Of a stretch of 64,000 nucleotides of DNA, positions 1 to 12,100 are shown piece by piece. Made by a program: the position numbers and the translations under genes. The stretch is from Asterias amurensis. Its lineage: Eukaryota; Echinodermata; Asteroidea; Forcipulatida; Asteriidae. The notes beneath the pieces are model-generated. The model worked only from the letters and a program-made list of their open reading frames with translations, made no database searches and was not told the DNA's origin. The stretch covers positions 17,955,506 through 18,019,505 of the forward strand of contig NC_092661.1 in assembly GCF_032118995.1 (NCBI RefSeq), given 5' to 3'. Within the stretch, counting starts at the first letter, position 1, and each line of letters opens with the position of its first letter.

Positions 1-51
1 TGAGAAAATATTGACAAAATAGGGAGACCACCAACATAGGGCTATATAGAT

Positions 52-105
52 AGCTCAGGTGGTAGAGCGCCAAAGATCCCGTTCATGTCTCGCTCTAGTC
101 ATTTA
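52..105 (+). repeat. tRNA-like (A box) SINE fragment
   Basis: The stretch TAGCTCAGGTGGTAGAGCG matches a tRNA/SINE A box. No convincing B box (GGTTCGAATCC) follows, so this is most likely a decayed head of a tRNA-derived SINE in a MAP3K4 intron, not a working tRNA gene. Confidence 0.3.
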
Positions 106-179
106 TTCTTATATGTTCACCCTAAATGTTTCTGAATATCAAAGAAATAAAATGCATGTTAACTTCCTAAAGGGTTACA

Positions 180-562
180 TTAAAGCCATTGGACCCTTTC
201 GGTACAGAAAAAAAAAAAAAAGTTCACAGATTTACAAATAATTTACAGGGTTTACAGAAGGTATTGGTGAAAGACTTCTCTTGAAATATTAGTCCATGAA
301 ATGCTTTACTTTTTGAGAAAACGGTAAAGCAAAATAAATTCTCGTTAACGAGAATAACGAGAATTACGGATTTGTTATAAACACATGTCATGACACGGCG
401 AAACACGCAAAAACAGGAGTGGGTTTTCCCGTTATTTTCTCCCGACTCCGATGTCCGATTGAGCCTAAATTTCCACAGGATTGTTATTTTATATATAAGT
501 TGTGATACACGAAGTGTGGGACTTGGACAATACTGTTTACCGAAAGTGTATAATGGCTTTAA
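180..562 (-). mobile_element. TTAA-flanked MITE, family B (piggyBac-like)
   Basis: The element begins and ends with TTAA (180-183 and 559-562) followed inward by inverted AGCCATTGGACCCTTTCGGT-type ends. It has no coding capacity. The TTAA target choice is the piggyBac hallmark. It is the reverse orientation of the copies at 14448-14821 and 40784-41120. It ends only 35 bp from the MAP3K4 exon at 597. Confidence 0.8.
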
Positions 563-596
563 GGATGTTTTATGAACTGAATTATGTTTTAGTTAC

Positions 597-3500
597 CTGT
601 TGGATACTATGAGCAGAAGGATCCACAGCTGGCTTGTTCTCAAGTCGGAAACGTAAACATTCATGCATGATGTCCAACGGGATCCGTAACAAAAACAAGA
701 ACGCGGGACTGTGGAAGATTAAAAACAACATCTCTGATGTCTGCTATTTGGATACAGCACAAGGATTGTGACTGAAACCAACTTCTGAAACTTGCATATA
801 TTTCAGGGAACTGGATTTGCAAAGCAGAATAGTTTCAATACACTTCAATCACACAGTGCAGACATCTTCATTTTCATACCATTCAAAACATGTTCAACCC
901 AATTTTATTTGACTGTGTCCGATTTATCAGCTTGCTTGATTGTCATGTGAACAAGCATTTTATGCAAGTCACCAGACACATAAGACCTGAAGGCCACTTC
1001 AGGGTGTGGGCTACAATCAACTATTTTTCCGGGGCTGTTGCCACCTAGTCTAGGGGCTGAAACAGTGTTACCCCCAGTCCATAAGGATGTAGGCTTAGGT
1101 ATCATCAATCAGGAGCTGGTAGAGCAGAAAGCACTACCTCCCCAACTTTATGAAGCAATCATGGTTACAGCAACACCCTTAGCAACAGCCAGAGCCAATT
1201 CAGACGTGCCATTAGACAAAATTGCTTATCACAAAAAAATCTCACTGAGCAGAAACAGGTTACCAGCCAAAATTAAGTGCGATGTGTATATTATGACTTG
1301 TCCAGGAATTGTTTGCTTAGAAGAGTAGAAACTTACATGAAGGATGGCAGACCCATCGTTTGGAATTCAGTACTCCATGCTCCATGAAGAGACAAGAGAT
1401 CATTTTGCTGCTGCTCAAGTTGATCTGCTTCCTCCACTATGGAGCCAGTAAAAGGCAATGGTCGCCCTGATGTGATATCATAATCCACCTAGGCATGAAA
1501 CAAGAAATTGACAGTAAAAGATTTTGAATTTATTCATAAATTAGTAACTGAATGTACAGATACATTCTGGCGTGTCGTGATCATCAGCGCGGACTTAATT
1601 AAGCTCTGGTGTTTCTGATCAGCAGAGTGTGGGTTGGATTCCCAGTCATGGCACTTGTGACCTCGAGTAAGATACTTTACCATAGCTTTGACCTTCAGAT
1701 TGGACATTAAAGGAACACGTTGTCTTGGATCGGACGAGTTGGAAACCTTTTGTTTTGAAATGCATGGTTAGAAAGATATTTTAAAAGTAGAACACAATAA
1801 TCCACACAAGTATCACTCAAAATTGCACAGTTTTCCTTTTCCGTCGCGAACTAACACAGTCGGCCATTTATGGGAGTCAAAAATTTATAGGCCGACCGTG
1901 TTAGTCGATGAGGTAAAAAGAAAACCGTGCCATTTCGAGGCAAATTTGTGTAGATCATTGTATTCTACTTTTACAACATCTTTCTACCCAATATGCATTT
2001 TATAACGAACGGTTACAGAACCCTTTTCAAAGACGAACTCGACCGATCCAAGGCAATGTGTTCCTTTAAGCCAGAGGTCCTGTGTACTAGGATTAGTAGT
2101 GCAGGTAAATGAACATAGAACACTTTTTATGGCCAAATATAGGGGGAACCAAAACGTCTTTCTTTCATTGCTATCATACATGCATTGTACAGGTTATGGG
2201 AGGACACAATTTCATCTCGTTCCACTAGTGCTACATGTATCATGAGCCACGCTTGTTTTTCTGGGCATGCCCAATATTCAGCAATATTTTGACTTAAAAC
2301 AAGTTCGGGAAAATATATATAAAGGGGGTCACAACAAATGTACTTTAAGTTGATTTGTTATACTTTGCCACATCACATGGAATAATGGACAAGACAGCGT
2401 AACACACATCCTTTAATAATAGAATTGGCCCACTGACCCCTGGTCAATTGTTGATCTGTCCTTACAAATACAATAACAACAACAAAACCAGTGGAACAAT
2501 GTGGATTATTTCAAAGGCTAAACATTATTTGTGATTCACTCTTAGTGAATACTTTTTGTGGTTGGGGTAATGTATACTGTACACTTGTAGACTTAATAGG
2601 CCTAACAAGTCTTCGTTTAAAAGTTTTACTCTAACAAGTTTAGTTAAACCAAGGCAAGTTGACAACATAGAGCAAAAGGACAATACCATAAAAACCCATA
2701 GAGTTATATATAAGAACTAGAGCGCGCACTGGCCTGTATACACGCCCCGGTATGCGAGCAGGCAGCCATTTTCTAAGTTGACAAAACAGCTATCTCACAG
2801 CGTGTGTTTGTGCGGCCAATTTGTAAGTTGAACAAACAGCATCGCGTGAGCGTTCAATAAAAAAAAACTCAAGCGTGTATTTCATATTCAACGCGCGTGC
2901 AGAATGACGCGCTTGTCATCTTGCAGTCCCGTGGCGTTTGTGCACGAAGCATCACTCGTGCGCCCTCTAGTTCTTATATATAACTCTATGTAAAAACCTA
3001 CAATACCCACCCAAAGGTGAAGTCCTAAACAGTATTTCTATGGCGTTACTTGTGCTTTCAGAAATTGGTGCTCAATATTGGCCATATCCCCTTCCCCCCC
3101 TATTGTATTCATTGTGCAAATGTAGCCCCCCCTCCCACCCCCAAATGTGTCTTTGTGTGATTGGAGGCTTGAGCTAAGGTCATTGTGTCAGTTTGTATTA
3201 AAATGCATGTTGAATGAAACTTTGCATTTAAGGCCTTATCACTGTTAGCCTCTCTAATTACCAACAAGTATGAAACTAAAATGCTGTATAAACAGGTATG
3301 GGATTAATATTTCATACTTTTGTATGTCGTGTACGTGTAAACATGCATGTACAAACTGATCAATACATTATGAGCATTACCAGGAAATGGGAACAGATAC
3401 TTGACTCTTAAAGGGAAGTACACCCTTAATTAATGAAAAAGGAACCCGATCTGCATCATGTACAAATCCAAGGCTCATAAAATTAAAAATGAAAGCAGAA

Positions 3501-6500
3501 ATGGTAGTGCAGTATGTAAGTGATTGTGTAAGGGATTATGTATGTTTTCCTTAAAAGGAAGTGTATGGCTAGTGCAGACAAATCAAATACATGTGAAAAT
3601 TTCACATGGAGAGAATCCAAGTTAAAATTATTAAAAGTTACAAATAAGAGGGATTACTCATATTGTGGTTTTTTGATTGATAAAGAAGAACCAGGCTTTA
3701 CAAAAACAAAAATGAACTCACACTACTAGGTCTCTGCTTGCGTTTCGGTGTTAACATTTCCTCAACACATGATGGCTTCTGAAGGATCTGTTTGGTCCGC
3801 TGTAGCGTTGTACCAAGAAGCCTGTACAACAATGCAGTCATTTTCTTAAGTCCACTATGTTTTAGGCTTCGGTCGACAAATGGCCGATACATCGATGTGG
3901 CTGAGTTGTAGTCAAAGCTAAAATGGCATTCACTGAAAATGCGATTGAGGCGAGGGGAGTCCTCTATGGGACTTTTGTAAGCTAGTGTACTGTGTAGTTG
4001 ATTGTTTTGTGAAGATTCACCTCCACTGTCATCATTCTCATCATCAGCATCTTCGTTATCTTGTATGTCAAATGTCACCGACCGCGTTCTCTGTTTAGGT
4101 GCTTTTTGGAGTTTAGTTTCTTCTTTTGGATCTAGTGTCAGTTCAACTGTTGTGTCTTCAGTGTCTGTCGAATCTCTGGAACTACATGATTCCGGAACGT
4201 CAAATAATCGTCTTGGGTTTGGTTTGACGACTGTGGATTTCACTGGGGATGGAACTTGGATCACATCGTTTGTTTTGGCACTTTCTATGTCCTCCTCATC
4301 CGACTCATTCTCTAAGATTCCTGGCCAGAAAACCCCCTCAATGTCCATTACTCCAAGCATCAGCGCAGCCTGGTCAATTTTATGGCTTAGATCCTTTGTG
4401 ACATTTAACCACATATTAAGGGTCTCTATACGTCTAGTGAAGTCCTTCATTTGACATAACGGGTAGTCGTTATGGAGCGCCCTCAATGTTGGATACAACT
4501 GCTCAGCTTCCTCAAGCTGCTTCATAATGGCTGAAATTTGTTTCCAAGCTTGTCTTGTACTCTGGATGTAAGTGGTTAATGCTGCACTGAGCGGCATGCA
4601 CATACCCACATCCATGCTGGCTCTGTGATTCAAGAAAGGTGTACTGCAGGTGTCACAGGCCTGTTGCGGCTCACTGTCATAGCTTCGTACACTCCGATCA
4701 GAATCAGATCCAGTATCACCCTGGTTACCCATTGACAGATTCTCACCAGAGGAGAGCAGCCTTTGCTTGTGAAAACGTTTGAGTGTGCACCGTGTGGGAC
4801 CCTTGCCTTTTGAGGGTGAGGAAATAAACTTAAAGACCAAAATGGATTTGAGGACATCAGGAATCATTTCCCGGGCCTCAATAAGCCTCTGGTCCTCCTC
4901 CATCATGCTGATACTGTTTTGAAAGGCTTTCATCCCTAACCACAAGAGCTGATTCCACTCGGTCTGAAACAAGTTCTTCTGCTGACTGACAACATTCTTG
5001 TTTTCACTCACTGCATCCTTTTTAGCACCTCCGATGCGAATCATCTCAGAGAAAATACGATGAAAGCTAATGCGATCTTCCGGACAGTGAGCCTTTCCAA
5101 TGGAATGTTTTTTAGTTTTGACATTGGTAGGCGAGACTGGGGGGCTTTGACTTACTTGCTGTGAGTTCAGGCTGCGGAAGAAGATGTTAGAGTCAACCTT
5201 TGGAATGGGTGATGGAAGAGGTTCGAAGAAACTGTGGCCAGCTTGGGGTACATGTATATGAATCCCTGGGCCATCTGCAGCATCACCGCTATTGGAGCAG
5301 TGTTTATACTCTCGCTGATGGTTCCTTTCCATTGTGATGCTCTTACGTTTCTGTTGCATGGCTGTGCTTCCCAAGACAGGATGAATAAAAGCCTCCCCCT
5401 CATCCACTTTATCCATCCTCACTAAACTCCTGCGGTTTCCAGCATTGAAGCTTTCCCGTTTAGGGATGTTTAGCCGAAGAGGCTTGGGTGACTGTCGAGA
5501 TCTACTATGTCTCCTAATTTCCTCCCGGTGATTCCTTGGTGGTGTGGTACCAGCCCCAAACCCAGGATCAACATCAAGGTAATTATCTTCCTCCGGGATA
5601 CTATTGTACTCCCCCCTATTAGGCACATAGTCAACTCCTGCATTGACATGGTTCAGTGTGGAATCTACATCCCCATCTTGAGCGTCTTCCAAGCTGCTGT
5701 TAAGATCCAAGGAATTCGGAAGACTGTTGTCATGATGATCATGAAACTGAATGTCGTGTGGGAGATCACCATCCACTAGGCCGTTATCCCTGACAACAAA
5801 AATCATGCAAAGAAAAATGCGTTATTAAAACGAAGCATCTATCGTGCGCCCTCTAATTCTTATATATAACTCTATGGTGGTCCCTTAATTATAGTGCCAC
5901 AGTGGCTAGGCCAGTTGGTTGTGAAACCCTAACGGCATCATGGCTTGCATAACAATACTACTGTAGTACTGACGAGTCAGTTGGGCAGGAGAGATAGCCC
6001 AATAAATCAGTCCAATCCACTCCGTATCCTTGGCTCCAGCACGTCCGATATAAAAATCTTTCGTTTTTGTTTTTTGTCGAGTTCCCTTAACCACATCAAT
6101 AATGGTGCAAGCGACCAATTGCTACAAGGAACCCGACTAATGATGAGAATGTGGTGTGCGCGCTATGTCGGTAATGAGCAAGTTGTAAAGATCGTTGACA
6201 AAATTCACACTGTCAAAATTTGTTTGATTTTTACATAAAACGTGTGATGAAGTGGATTGGACCGATTTATCATGTTTATGGGGCTAGACTGGAGAGTGCA
6301 CCGATGGATACATGAACTATTTTGACAGATAAAGAACACATGACCTACTTTTCAAACCAAGTAGTGGGTTAACAAGTTTTCAACTTTATTGACAAAAGTA
6401 CAATAAAAAAAAAATATATAAATAAAAAATTACCAGAATTCCAGGAAACAAGCATGCATGAGCAGGAAACCAACAGCATTCAGATTCATTCATCAATCAT

Positions 6501-6827
6501 AATGATTGAAAGTGAAGTACACTATGAAAAACTTGATTGGAAGATCATTCAAACAAACAAACAAACAAATACAAAGCCAGGAACCAGTCCATTGCATCTC
6601 CTTCTGATCCAGTTCGCAAAAGAAAACAATGTTACCGGCATCGTCCGGAAACTAGGCATGCCATATTACAAAAATACATTAAGCCTACAATCAATGTAAA
6701 TGTAAAATAAACTCGATAGAAAACAAAATTGATTTGAAACACGATATTATCACAATAGTCATCAATCTTATAATTGCCAAGATACACGCATAGCATGTCA
6801 AACTTCGTTAACAAACGGAACTTACAT
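597..6827 (-). CDS. MAP3K4: MAP kinase kinase kinase 4 (MEKK4/MTK1), N-terminal half, partial
   Basis: MAP3K4 is the stress-activated MAP3K upstream of MKK3/6-p38 and MKK4/7-JNK; GADD45 proteins open it. The exons seen are 6826-6827 (the AT of the start codon plus 5' UTR), 3722-5789 (689 codons), 1337-1488 and 597-708, all with consensus splice sites and matching phases. Conserved family blocks, recalled from the human protein, are CPEDRISFHRIF (about residue 236), WNQLLWLGMKAF (279), LYPTLRALHNDY (432), MWLNVTKDLSHKI (459), SMYRPFVDRSLKHSGLKK (633), TMGLPSF, then PAFLFLLRIPLDIMHECLRF in the last exon. The kinase domain lies beyond the left edge. The start is AT|G across the first intron: donor AAAAT|GTAAGT at 6826, acceptor GTTGTCAG at 5790. 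An in-frame TGA stands 12 nt upstream and the context is AAAATGG. Confidence 0.93.
950..1110 (+). repeat. dispersed repeat, copy 1
   Basis: This stretch shares GGCCACTTCA, GTG-GGCTAC, ACTGCCACC-like and GGGGCTGAAAC blocks in the same order with 34800-34965 in an HECTD2 intron. It is a dispersed repeat of unknown class with no visible ends, lying in a MAP3K4 intron. The ORFs crossing it do not resemble any protein I know. Confidence 0.5.
1568..1720 (+). repeat. tRNA-derived SINE, family A (fragment)
   Basis: Family A heads read GTCGTGGCCGAGCGGATAAG (Leu/Ser-tRNA-like A box). They continue with GCTCTGGTGTTTCTGATCAG, the B-box-like GTGTGGGTTCGAATCCC, then CACTTGTG and CAAGACACTT. This degraded copy keeps CTCTGGTGTTTCTGATCAGC, GTGTGGGTTGGATTCCC and GTAAGATACTT. 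Confidence 0.65.
2697..2990. mobile_element. MITE family F, hAT-like, with 8-bp target duplication
   Basis: The ends are inverted CATAGAGTTATATATAAGAA, continuing ACTAGAG-GCGCAC. They are flanked by the exact 8-bp direct repeat TAAAAACC on both sides. An 8-bp duplication and a CA-G start fit the hAT superfamily. The interior has no ORF but contains two diverged copies of a GCCATTTTNTAAGTTGA unit. Sister copy: 46459-46750. It lies in the MAP3K4 intron between the exons at 1488 and 3722. Confidence 0.85.
5832..5876. mobile_element. family F MITE end fragment
   Basis: This carries only the right end of the family (GTGCGCCCTCTAATTCTTAT onward to CTCTATGG) in MAP3K4 intron 1, about 45 bp upstream of the large coding exon. 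The left end is missing. Confidence 0.7.
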
Positions 6828-7150
6828 TTTGATCTGTAATCAAGGGTTCAAATTGGGTCGTTTTGAGGAAGAAAGCAGCTCATCGAATCGCCCAGCCAGC
6901 AGGCGCCCATGTTCACGGCAGCTGTACTGCATGAATTGCCACCTAGAGCGAGTGTGTACGACGGACGTACCACCAAAGATACTGTACTGTATGTACACGT
7001 ACGACGTCCGGCCCAGCGTACGATCCGACGAGAGGAGTCCGCACTTGTGCATGCTATAATACAGGGCAAGACGCGTGTCGCGGACAGATGCACCGGCGAG
7101 GTACGTACCACTGTGCACACAATGTTGTGTGCACGCGCGTGACACGAAAT
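6826..7150 (-). promoter_or_regulatory. MAP3K4 5' UTR exon and GC-rich promoter
   Basis: A GC- and CpG-rich island in AT-rich surroundings lies immediately upstream of the strong donor AAAAT|GTAAGT. It contains several self-complementary stretches around GTACGTAC and GTGTGCACGCGCG. It is taken as the first exon plus core promoter of MAP3K4. No TATA box is obvious and the start site cannot be fixed from sequence. Minus-strand ORFs across it end at stops before the donor, so they are not coding extensions. Confidence 0.6.
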
Positions 7151-9135
7151 GCGTACCAGGTACCAACAGTACTAAATCAAGTGAAGTATCCCGATAGGTC
7201 CTACATAACACGATAGGTCCTACAGGTGATATAGGTGTGTAACCGTCCTATATAACACACCATGTGTTGTACATATACAGTGCATGGAGGACTATGTAAA
7301 AGAGAAAGTTTAAAGGGCCAACTTTAGTGACTTTGGCATTGACCTTTAAACCACAGACAATTTCAGTGTGAACGGAAGTTCTGGAATCGGAAGCTTGGCA
7401 GGTAGTGCAGGTTAGCATTTCCTGTAAAAGGTCGACCCAATAAAACAACAATCATCCTGTTGAATTAGAACCAAATAATTGAGAGGAAATTATAGGGCCT
7501 CGCTGGGAGGGGCAGGTCAGATGGGGTGCTTTGACAGAGTTATCATTTATTCTGCACATTATTTCAACATTTCTAAAAATGTTGAAATTTTACTCCCTGA
7601 TAATATTTGCTAATTTAAGCAGTTATTGCGTGCCATATTTGCAGATAATTTCTTCCTCCACCGATTTGTCTGCACTTTGCAAATTTCTATCCTGCTTTGT
7701 GAACTAATTTATTCAGGAAACAAACATATATTCAATCATTCTAATCAGAAGGATCAATGTTAAACGTTTTATTTCCTTTTTTCATGTTCTGGTAAAACAC
7801 TTTTGAAATTGATTGCCAAGTATAACAACACCATAGTATAAATCACAATGTCATTGTGCACACACAAAACTGCAATTTTTGTTGATCAATATTGTCATAT
7901 TTATTTCATCATTATGTACTTATTTAATCATTAAAAAATTTAAAGTATGAACACTAAAAATTAATATAATGTTCAACCGGGACAGAACGATAGCCATTGA
8001 CTATTCTTTAAAAAACTTGTTACCATGCCCCTTATGCACATTTCAAATGTCCTCTTGACCAATCACAATGAATAAACTGTCTGGGGTATTTATAAATGTG
8101 GAATAATTGTTTCAGGAGGATGAAATAAGATAAATATCAGATATTCAAAAGGCCCAATGTAGTTTAATATTTACTGTTCAGAAAATGGAAAGAACATCTG
8201 AGCTATAATTCTGTGGATGTGATTTCCTGCTTGAGTTATGTGGTTTGGTCTGGTAATACATGTTTCCTGTAGCAATTCATTTACTTAGATAAGTACTTGT
8301 TAGAGTACATTACCAATTATCTTGACCACTTCAAACCAATTAAATGGGGTTTGTGGCGATACCATGGACATGATCTCTCTTGTAACAAAATATTGACCTT
8401 GAACAGTAGCCTACATTCCAGGGCATTTCCCGGCAGTCCAAATACTGCACTTTGGGAAACTTTGAAGTTTGCTTTAAAATGTCCACATAATTTCAAAAGT
8501 TATATATAACTCTTGTTTATAAACAACACAAAATCTGCTGAACAAGTTTTTAAATATGGCCCTTTCTTAGCATCAAAAGTTGATAAATCAGACAGCGCAA
8601 TCTCAATACACTATCAGACTCAATGTGTTCTGTCCTTGAATTGTGCCTACAGAAAGTCCAGGCTGGTGACACAGGTCACATGGTCTATAGTGACTGTTAG
8701 AAGAATCACTCTGTTCTGATCATAACATAAATAGTTTTGAGTTGTTTTCTCATTGACTGATCTTTTAAAAACCATCACAATTCAAACTTCCATAGCATTA
8801 CTACACATTATACTAGATCACATAGTTGGACGAGTAATCGGAGCGTGGGTTTGAATTTCAACCCGTCCATGTTTGAAAGCTACATATAAAGTGTGGACCC
8901 TAGAACAAAAAATTCACATAATGTAGGGACTTGAAACACTGTGGACTTACACACATCCACACAGTGTTATTTTTACAGTATTGAAGAATAGGGTTTTCCT
9001 TACGCGTAAAGCCAAATTTCCTACAGCCATGTTAAGGCCCCCCTATAAAAAATATACCTGTCAATGAAAAGTATTGCTTAGCAGAAATGTGTGAAGCAGT
9101 AATCACTATTTCCTCAAGCTCATCATTCCTTGTCA
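7151..9135. other. spacer between MAP3K4 and BMT2
   Basis: AT-rich, with no ORF over 70 codons that looks coding, and no recognisable repeat with both ends. It should hold the distal MAP3K4 promoter and the 3' UTR of the BMT2 gene. No AATAAA is seen just downstream of the BMT2 stop on the minus strand. Confidence 0.5.
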
Positions 9136-12100
9136 TCAGCTCAAGGTAATACTAAAATTATTACACTTAATCCCATTCCGGGTGAGAGTTTTTGGGAAAG
9201 TTTTCCTTTTTCCAGTTTCCCCTGTATATTGGTACATCTTGAAGCTTAGCCTCCTACTGTTATGGGACGTTATGAGAGTGAAGCCGAGACTTTCTAAGAT
9301 GTCATTAAGGAGGTCATGGCCCATGTAGCGAGAATTCTCCAAGCAGGCGAGGGGTAGAATCACCTGGGGTTTAAAGAGGCAACAAAACATAAAACATGAT
9401 TAAAGGAAACAAACAAATTTTTAACAAAGGTTTACTGTTCTTCTAAAGGCAGTGGACACTATTGGTATCTCAACATATGCATAAAATAACAAACCTGTGA
9501 AAATTTGCGCTCAATTGGTCATTGAACTTGGGAGATAATAATGAAAGAATAAAACACCCATGTCACACTAAGTTGTGTGCATTTAGATGGTTGATTTCGA
9601 GACCTTGAGTTCTAAATCTGAGGTCTCAAAAGCAAATTCGTGGAAAATTACTTCTTTCTCAAAAACTATGGCACTTCAGAGGGAGCCGTTTCTCACAATG
9701 TTTTATACCATCAACCTCTCCCCATTACTTGTCACCGAGAAAGGTTTTATGCATATAATTAATTTGAGTAATTACCAGTAGTGTCCGCTGCCTTTAATAC
9801 AATATTGGTCCATTTTCATCTAAAGCCCACAAAAGTAGCTGAGCACAAAAAATTAGACTGACAAGAATAAAGTTACCAACCAATTTTGGTAATGAAATAA
9901 AGCAGCTCTATGAAATTGGGGCCACGGTATTATTGTCAGTATTGTTGTCATTTGATTGGTAGAAAACGCCCCACAACTTAATATTGAAGTCCAATATGGA
10001 TAACTATTGGATTTGGAAGCTATGCAGGATTGTTCCCAAAATACTCACTCCCTGTCATGTGACCGAACAAGACAAGGTTATGTCATGGCAGGTGTCTTCA
10101 TGGAGTCACCCATGTTGTTCAGATTTGTTTTGAAAGAATTTTCAGAGTGTTGGGTGGACGAGTTTCTGTGTCTATTTTTTGTTTTTGGTAAACAAATATT
10201 AAATGACAAGGACAAGTTGTATAAAACAAGTATTGAATGCTTTTTGTATGTGCATTGTCACACAAAATTTGGTTATAGTCTGCGACAATTCACTCCAACG
10301 ATCCATGAATGTAATATTTGTATACGATTCTATTATGCAACTTACAAAGAGGTATCCCTTGGGTTTACATATAGCACAGCACTTTTTCAGCATGTCACCC
10401 CGTCTCTCCGGCAAGCCAACAAAGTTAAGAACCAAGCTAAGTACGATGATGTCAAACTGGACTGGGTCATCATTCTACAATCACAAGATGTACAAAAACA
10501 AAGAATTACTTTCATTATTGAAATGCAACACTTAAGGACTGTAGTTTTGACCTGTCAGCTTTGGTTAAACGCAAACTCTGGTACTACACAATAAACAATT
10601 TGATCCAATCTACACCTCTAGACTGATAGAGGTCAAGGAGTTGAGCTTCTTCAAATTTGCCCTTTCCTTGGTTGTAGGTGAATATAAAGCGAGGCAGCAA
10701 CTGAGAATAATGATAATAATACTGATTTCTTATATAGTGCTGTATCATACTAAATACGCATATCGAAGTTCTCAGTATTTTTTTCTTGCAAGGTATGCAG
10801 AGCTACGTTTTTGCAATATGATACCTATTCCTTTGAATAGCACCATGATACAAGGTGCTGTGGCGCATTATGCTGCAGATCAAACTAGGAACACCAGGGC
10901 GAACCCCTTCTTTCTACGATAATGCACTGGGTTATTTTACATGCAGTACACAAAACACAAGACACTTAAGGACACAACCAGGACTCGAACCCACACTCTG
11001 CTGATCAGAAACAACAGAACTTGAGTGTGGTGTTCTTATTTGCTCAGCCACGGCAATCCACACAAATGACTGGCAACAAAGGCAAACTGCCCCTCACTCA
11101 ACTGGGCAGAGAAAACACACTCAAATGCTTTGTGGATCTTTAACAACTGAGCAAAGAGATTTTGTTTACAATTTGTTTTTCCCGGGCCAGTTAGTTGTAC
11201 ATTTACCTGGAATGTGAAGAAGTCTGCTTTTATCACACGACTATTCTGAGGGTTCAAATCAATTGGTGAACAATCGATCCATTTCTTCTGCTGACTATAG
11301 TTGTAGTCCAAGGCACCAACATCCAGAAGCTTGAACTTAAGTCCCTGAAATAAAACACATTAAAGATGAGTTTAAAAGCACAACCTAAATATTCAAACGA
11401 ATAGTTTATATAACTTGTTCAGGAGTTATGAGATGTCTTCCTTAACCCTAACCCTCCTACTCTTGGTGCAATTTTCTAGCAGGATGACCAACCAAATGAA
11501 ACCATTCAACTGCATGGATTGTAAGCTGTACAGTTGCACAGCTGTGCACATACAGCTCTGTGTTGCATACACTCTGTGGACATTCATTGGTTCTGTGCAC
11601 TTTAGAAAAAAACATATTCTTCAACGTAGTAAAAGAGTTCACAGTGTTTCAAGTCCTTTCATTGTGTCCACATTTGAGTAACACTTAAACAGAACAGTCA
11701 AACAGTATAAATGATTCAACACATGGTATCGTATATATTGCAGTTTATAACACCCCTTACCAATATTCTGCCTTTTCATTGGTTTAGAGCGCGTCACATG
11801 ATATATCTTAGTTTTACTAGACAACGGCCGTGTGATAGTGCATCGGTTTGCCGTGCGCTAGTCCGAAAGACTAGCACACGGCGTGCAGTACCCAGACGTC
11901 CGTTGCGTGTACGAGGATGATAAATTAATAGTCTGTAACCATTTCGGGTTACATGACACTACATGCAGCACAGTAAAAGTTTTCGCAATCTGTATTCGCG
12001 TCGTCCATGGATTGAAGCATTCAGGTCTGTAAAGTCTGTACAGTATTTAGAAATGTTTGGGGTGTTATAAAACAAATATTGACGGCTTTCACTCGTGTAA

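Noticed and set aside
4002-4454. 150-codon plus-strand ORF
   Set aside because: It is antisense to the MAP3K4 exon, whose minus-strand frame has clear homology; the Ser-rich translation mirrors acidic codons on the other strand.
6840-7211. 123-codon minus-strand ORF in the GC-rich MAP3K4 5' region
   Set aside because: It ends in a stop before the exon 1 donor, is in the wrong frame for the split start codon, and matches nothing; treated as 5' UTR/promoter.
10007-10594. 195-codon plus-strand ORF, the longest on that strand in the first 30 kb
   Set aside because: It runs antisense through BMT2 exon 5 (10346-10474) and intron sequence, with no recognisable motif.
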